This document shows positions 4,375-7,144 of a DNA stretch of 7,144 nucleotides, piece after piece. Positions within the stretch are counted from its first letter, which is position 1. Each line of letters starts with the position of its first letter. Location: contig CALQLM010000055.1 in assembly GCA_943331415.1 (NCBI GenBank), forward strand, positions 1 through 7,144, written 5' to 3'. The notes under the pieces were generated by a model, which was not told the origin of the DNA, searched no databases, and saw only the letters and a list, made by a program, of their open reading frames with translations. Source of the DNA: Bifidobacterium breve (lineage in GTDB: Bacteria > Actinomycetota > Actinomycetes > Mycobacteriales > Mycobacteriaceae). The translations under genes and the position numbers were made by a program.

Positions 4375-7144
4375 TCAGGAGGCGGCGCGGACGCTGATCT
4401 CTGAAACATCCACCTGGCTCTTGCCTGCGGTCTGGCCCAGGGTCGAAATCCACACCAGCAGATGGGAGGTCGGTGCGGCACTCGGAACGGAGATCGTGTT
4501 GGCGCCGGACTTCAAGACGGTCGGTCCGGTCAGCAGGGTGGTGTCCGACAGGCTGGCCGGATTCGCTGTCGAAGCGCTGCGGATCTGGACTGCGGTGCCG
4601 GTGCTCGACACGGTGATGGTGACGTTGCCGACCACGGTGGCCTCAGGCAGGTCCAGCATGAGACCCACCCCATTTTTGAAATTCGGGAACGGCACCGGGT
4701 CGGTGTAGGTGTCTGTGGGCCACGACGTGGCCGGGTCACCGTCGATGGCCAGACCGGCCAGGCTCGGGGCATCAGGTCCGTCGTCGGGCGAAAAGACCGT
4801 GGCAGCAACGGGTTTGATGATCGAGCCGGTCGCGTTACTGGTCGTTGTGGTCGTCATTGGATTCAAACCGAGTTGCTCGCCCTTGAGGCCCCCGCCCACG
4901 TCGCCGAAGATCCGGCCGAGGAACGACGCAAGCACGATCAGCGCAACCAGGAGCACGGCCACACCCGCCCCGATGCCGATCAGCAGGTTGCGCCGACGAA
5001 GGGCGTGCGCTGCGGCGGGGTCTAACGGGGTTGCCCGACTGCTGGGAGTCCGCGGCGGTGCCGCGTCGACCGGATCCATCAGGTCGGTGCGATCGGAGGC
5101 GGCTGTCGCCTGCTGCAATAGGTGCAACAACGTGGGTGCGGTACTGATCCCGCCGCTGGGTTGTACCGCCCTGATGGCCGCCGCCGAAATCTGGAACGGG
5201 ATGGCCTCATTGACCGCACAGGGCTCTAACGGTTCGCCGGACGGGCCGGTGCTGGCGGGGCGCAATCCGCTGGGGGCGCCGGTCTCCGGCAGTGGCCACC
5301 GGTCGACCAGAAGGGCGTACAGCGCGGCCCCCACTCCGCGGACGTCGGCGGCCGGGGTCGCTTCGGCAAGTGTCGCCGGGAAGGCAAGTGCGACATCGCC
5401 GTCGAGGCTGACGCGCACTCGGCCCGGATGATCGACCGACAGAGCCACGCCGGCCCGGTGCGCTTCGTCGGCCGCCGCAGCCAATGACTGGATCGCCCGG
5501 GCACCGCCGATTGGGGAGGGGGAGGTGTCGGCGACCTCCCTGAGGGAGCCGCCCCTGATCCACTCCGAGACGACTAGTCCGCTGCCGTCCTCGTTCTTGG
5601 TGACGTCGAGGACCCGAGCCAGCCCGGGCCGCTCGATGCGGCTCAGGATCAGTGTGCGCGCCAGGATTGCGTCCACCTGTTCGTCGGACATAGTCCGGTC
5701 CGGGTCAACGAAGGTGAGCGCGACCTGACGGTCCAGCGGGATATCCAGCGCCTGCCAGAACTGCAACCCCGGGGGGCCGCCGTGGAACACCAGCAGGCGG
5801 TAGCGACCGTCGGCGATCGTGGCACCGGGGCCCAGGGCGCTATCCGGGCGGGCCTCGTGCCGCCCGGAGGGGCGTGGACCGGCGGCCACATCCGGCTGGA
5901 AGTCGCCGGCCGGCTGGCCGGGCATCTTCCTGGTCGGCCTGTCGGGCCGGTTGGCTGACGGCATTCCCGAGAGTTGGTCGCTCAGCTCCGGTCCCTTCCC
6001 CGTCACAGTTCCGGCGCCGGGCGCCGAGTGCCCAAACCCGAACTCCTGTTGCCAGGGACCGGGGGATTCGCCGAATTCAGGGTACGTGACAGGCGTATTC
6101 AGGTGGGGCAGGTGAGGGTTGGGTGGCGTAGTTGCGTCGTCTGGATCGGTGCCGATGAGCCGCCGGTGAATCGCGCCCCAGGCGGCTATCGCATCCGGCA
6201 GCCGGGCGGCCAGCATGAGCCCGGCCAGAATCGGCAGCATGATGGCGGCCAGGATCAGCAACCGAACCATCGAGCCACCGCCACCCTGCGCGGTGAGGGC
6301 TTGCAGATGCAACAGCCGGTCGAAGCCGGCCGCAACCAGAGCTGCCACTACGGAGGCGCCGACGGTGATCAGGACGGTCCGGTGCACCTGGGACTCGAGC
6401 AGCCGGCCCCCGGGCGGGCGCAACGATCGGCGCAGCAGCAGGTGGCCGAGTATTGCCCCGGCCACAAAGCCGAGTCCGTTCGCGGCCCCGAGGTATGCGG
6501 CCACCAGTTCGGGGTCGGCGGTCAGGTAAGGCGAGATCAGCGACGCCACGATCTTCACGACCGTGATCGCGATGATGATCAGGATGGGTGTCCATGGTTC
6601 GTCGCGCGCGTAGAACACCCGTAGTTGCAGGAGCACCAGCGCGTAGGGAATCAGCGTGAAGGCCGACATCGCGATCGCTATACCGAGATAGTTGGCGTCG
6701 ACCTCTCCGAACTTCCCGTATGCGAACAGGGCACTGCCAATCGCCGGCCCGCTGATGGTCATGAATGCGACCACTGGGATCAGGGTCAGCATTGTCAGCC
6801 GGGTGGCCAGCGAGAGATCCGCGCGTACGGCCGGTTTGTCGTCGTCGGCGGCATTTCGGCTCAGTCGTGGCATGACTACGGTCAGAATCGTCACGCCGAT
6901 GATCCCGAAGGGCAGTTGAAGTACCAGCCAGGCGTAGGTGTAAATCGCCGGCCCGGAGGCAGCGGCGGTACTGGCGATCCGGTTACCCACCACCAACCCG
7001 ACCTGACTGATCAGCACGTAGAGCACCATTGCGGCGGCCATCGTGCCGAAGCGTTTGAGCCGGTCGTCGATTCCCCATAGCGGCCGCAGGCTGATGCGTT
7101 CGGAGCGGATCGCGATCAGCAATACCGCGGCTTGCGCCAGGACA
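4375..7144 (-). CDS. murJ: MurJ/MviN lipid II flippase with pseudokinase and extracytoplasmic tail (partial, N-terminus off the window)
   Basis: The frame stays open to the right edge (residues LAQAAVLLIAIRSER read in from there), so about 920 residues are seen and the N-terminal ~250 are missing; the M. tuberculosis homologue Rv3910 has about 1,180. Positions below count from codon 7122-7120. Eight or nine hydrophobic segments between about 29 and 306 are the C-terminal half of the 14-helix MurJ core, which flips lipid II across the membrane. A Gly/Pro-rich linker (about 325-435) leads to a kinase-like domain (about 436-675) lacking catalytic residues. A juxtamembrane segment follows, then one membrane helix (712-735), a Thr-rich stretch (757-762) and a discoidin-like domain (about 770-915) with the signature AIDGDPATSW (792-801). 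In M. tuberculosis PknB phosphorylates the region near the pseudokinase, recruiting FhaA. Likely first gene of the sigM-proximal run. Confidence 0.95.
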   Translation of the reverse strand, partial: VLAQAAVLLIAIRSERISLRPLWGIDDRLKRFGTMAAAMVLYVLISQVGLVVGNRIASTAAASGPAIYTYAWLVLQLPFGIIGVTILTVVMPRLSRNAADDDKPAVRADLSLATRLTMLTLIPVVAFMTISGPAIGSALFAYGKFGEVDANYLGIAIAMSAFTLIPYALVLLQLRVFYARDEPWTPILIIIAITVVKIVASLISPYLTADPELVAAYLGAANGLGFVAGAILGHLLLRRSLRPPGGRLLESQVHRTVLITVGASVVAALVAAGFDRLLHLQALTAQGGGGSMVRLLILAAIMLPILAGLMLAARLPDAIAAWGAIHRRLIGTDPDDATTPPNPHLPHLNTPVTYPEFGESPGPWQQEFGFGHSAPGAGTVTGKGPELSDQLSGMPSANRPDRPTRKMPGQPAGDFQPDVAAGPRPSGRHEARPDSALGPGATIADGRYRLLVFHGGPPGLQFWQALDIPLDRQVALTFVDPDRTMSDEQVDAILARTLILSRIERPGLARVLDVTKNEDGSGLVVSEWIRGGSLREVADTSPSPIGGARAIQSLAAAADEAHRAGVALSVDHPGRVRVSLDGDVALAFPATLAEATPAADVRGVGAALYALLVDRWPLPETGAPSGLRPASTGPSGEPLEPCAVNEAIPFQISAAAIRAVQPSGGISTAPTLLHLLQQATAASDRTDLMDPVDAAPPRTPSSRATPLDPAAAHALRRRNLLIGIGAGVAVLLVALIVLASFLGRIFGDVGGGLKGEQLGLNPMTTTTTSNATGSIIKPVAATVFSPDDGPDAPSLAGLAIDGDPATSWPTDTYTDPVPFPNFKNGVGLMLDLPEATVVGNVTITVSSTGTAVQIRSASTANPASLSDTTLLTGPTVLKSGANTISVPSAAPTSHLLVWISTLGQTAGKSQVDVSEISVRAAS

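Noticed and set aside
5974..7080. Long open plus-strand frames opposite murJ (5974-6624 and 6625-7080)
   Set aside because: They encode Gln/His/Arg/Gly-rich sequence typical of antisense translation and lie opposite well-conserved MurJ membrane helices.
1..7144. CRISPR arrays, insertion sequences, tRNA or rRNA genes
   Set aside because: No repeated spacer-like units, transposase-like proteins, terminal inverted repeats or RNA gene signatures were seen. The window is nearly filled by syntenic core genes.

Overview
This GC-rich window is a conserved stretch of a mycobacterial chromosome near the replication origin. The evidence is gene order plus protein sequence. Read along the minus strand the order is murJ, sigM, an rsmA-like gene, trxB, trxA (trxC in M. 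tuberculosis), cwlM. A convergent plus-strand gene of the Rv3916c family follows. This matches the M. tuberculosis Rv3910 to Rv3916c block, where parB/parA would come next, just off the left edge. Species cannot be named from this alone. trxB and trxA are separate genes, which argues against M. leprae, where they are fused.

Layout. 49-792 (+): a putative GNAT-fold protein. 789-2045 (-): cwlM, a catalytically dead amidase-like regulator of peptidoglycan precursor synthesis. Its stop codon shares a palindromic TTAA with the GNAT gene. 2147-2473 (-) and 2470-3438 (-): thioredoxin and thioredoxin reductase, joined by an ATGA overlap and preceded by a good SigH-type promoter (3474-3500). 3510-3752 (-): a strongly shortened relative of the SigM anti-sigma factor RsmA that keeps only the membrane-segment core. 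3769-4323 (-): ECF sigma factor SigM. 4375 to the right edge (-): the C-terminal ~920 residues of MurJ, with flippase membrane helices, a cytoplasmic pseudokinase, a membrane anchor and an extracytoplasmic discoidin-like tail. Its N-terminus lies outside the window. The only non-coding stretch of any size is 2046-2146. No gap reaches 300 bases, and there are no RNA genes, mobile elements or CRISPR.

How it works together. Published work on mycobacteria places MurJ and CwlM in one circuit: the kinase PknB phosphorylates both, phospho-CwlM stimulates MurA, and MurJ flips lipid II. Here both proteins visibly carry dead enzyme domains (pseudokinase, pseudo-amidase) used for signalling. The middle of the cluster holds a stress sigma factor and the thioredoxin disulfide-reduction system.

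Most of the window is ordinary conserved mycobacterial sequence. The strongest departure is the rsmA gene. Compared with the ~250-residue M. tuberculosis protein as I remember it, it has lost both the N-terminal sigma-binding part and the C-terminal extracytoplasmic part, next to an apparently intact sigM. I saw no convincing wholly new system.
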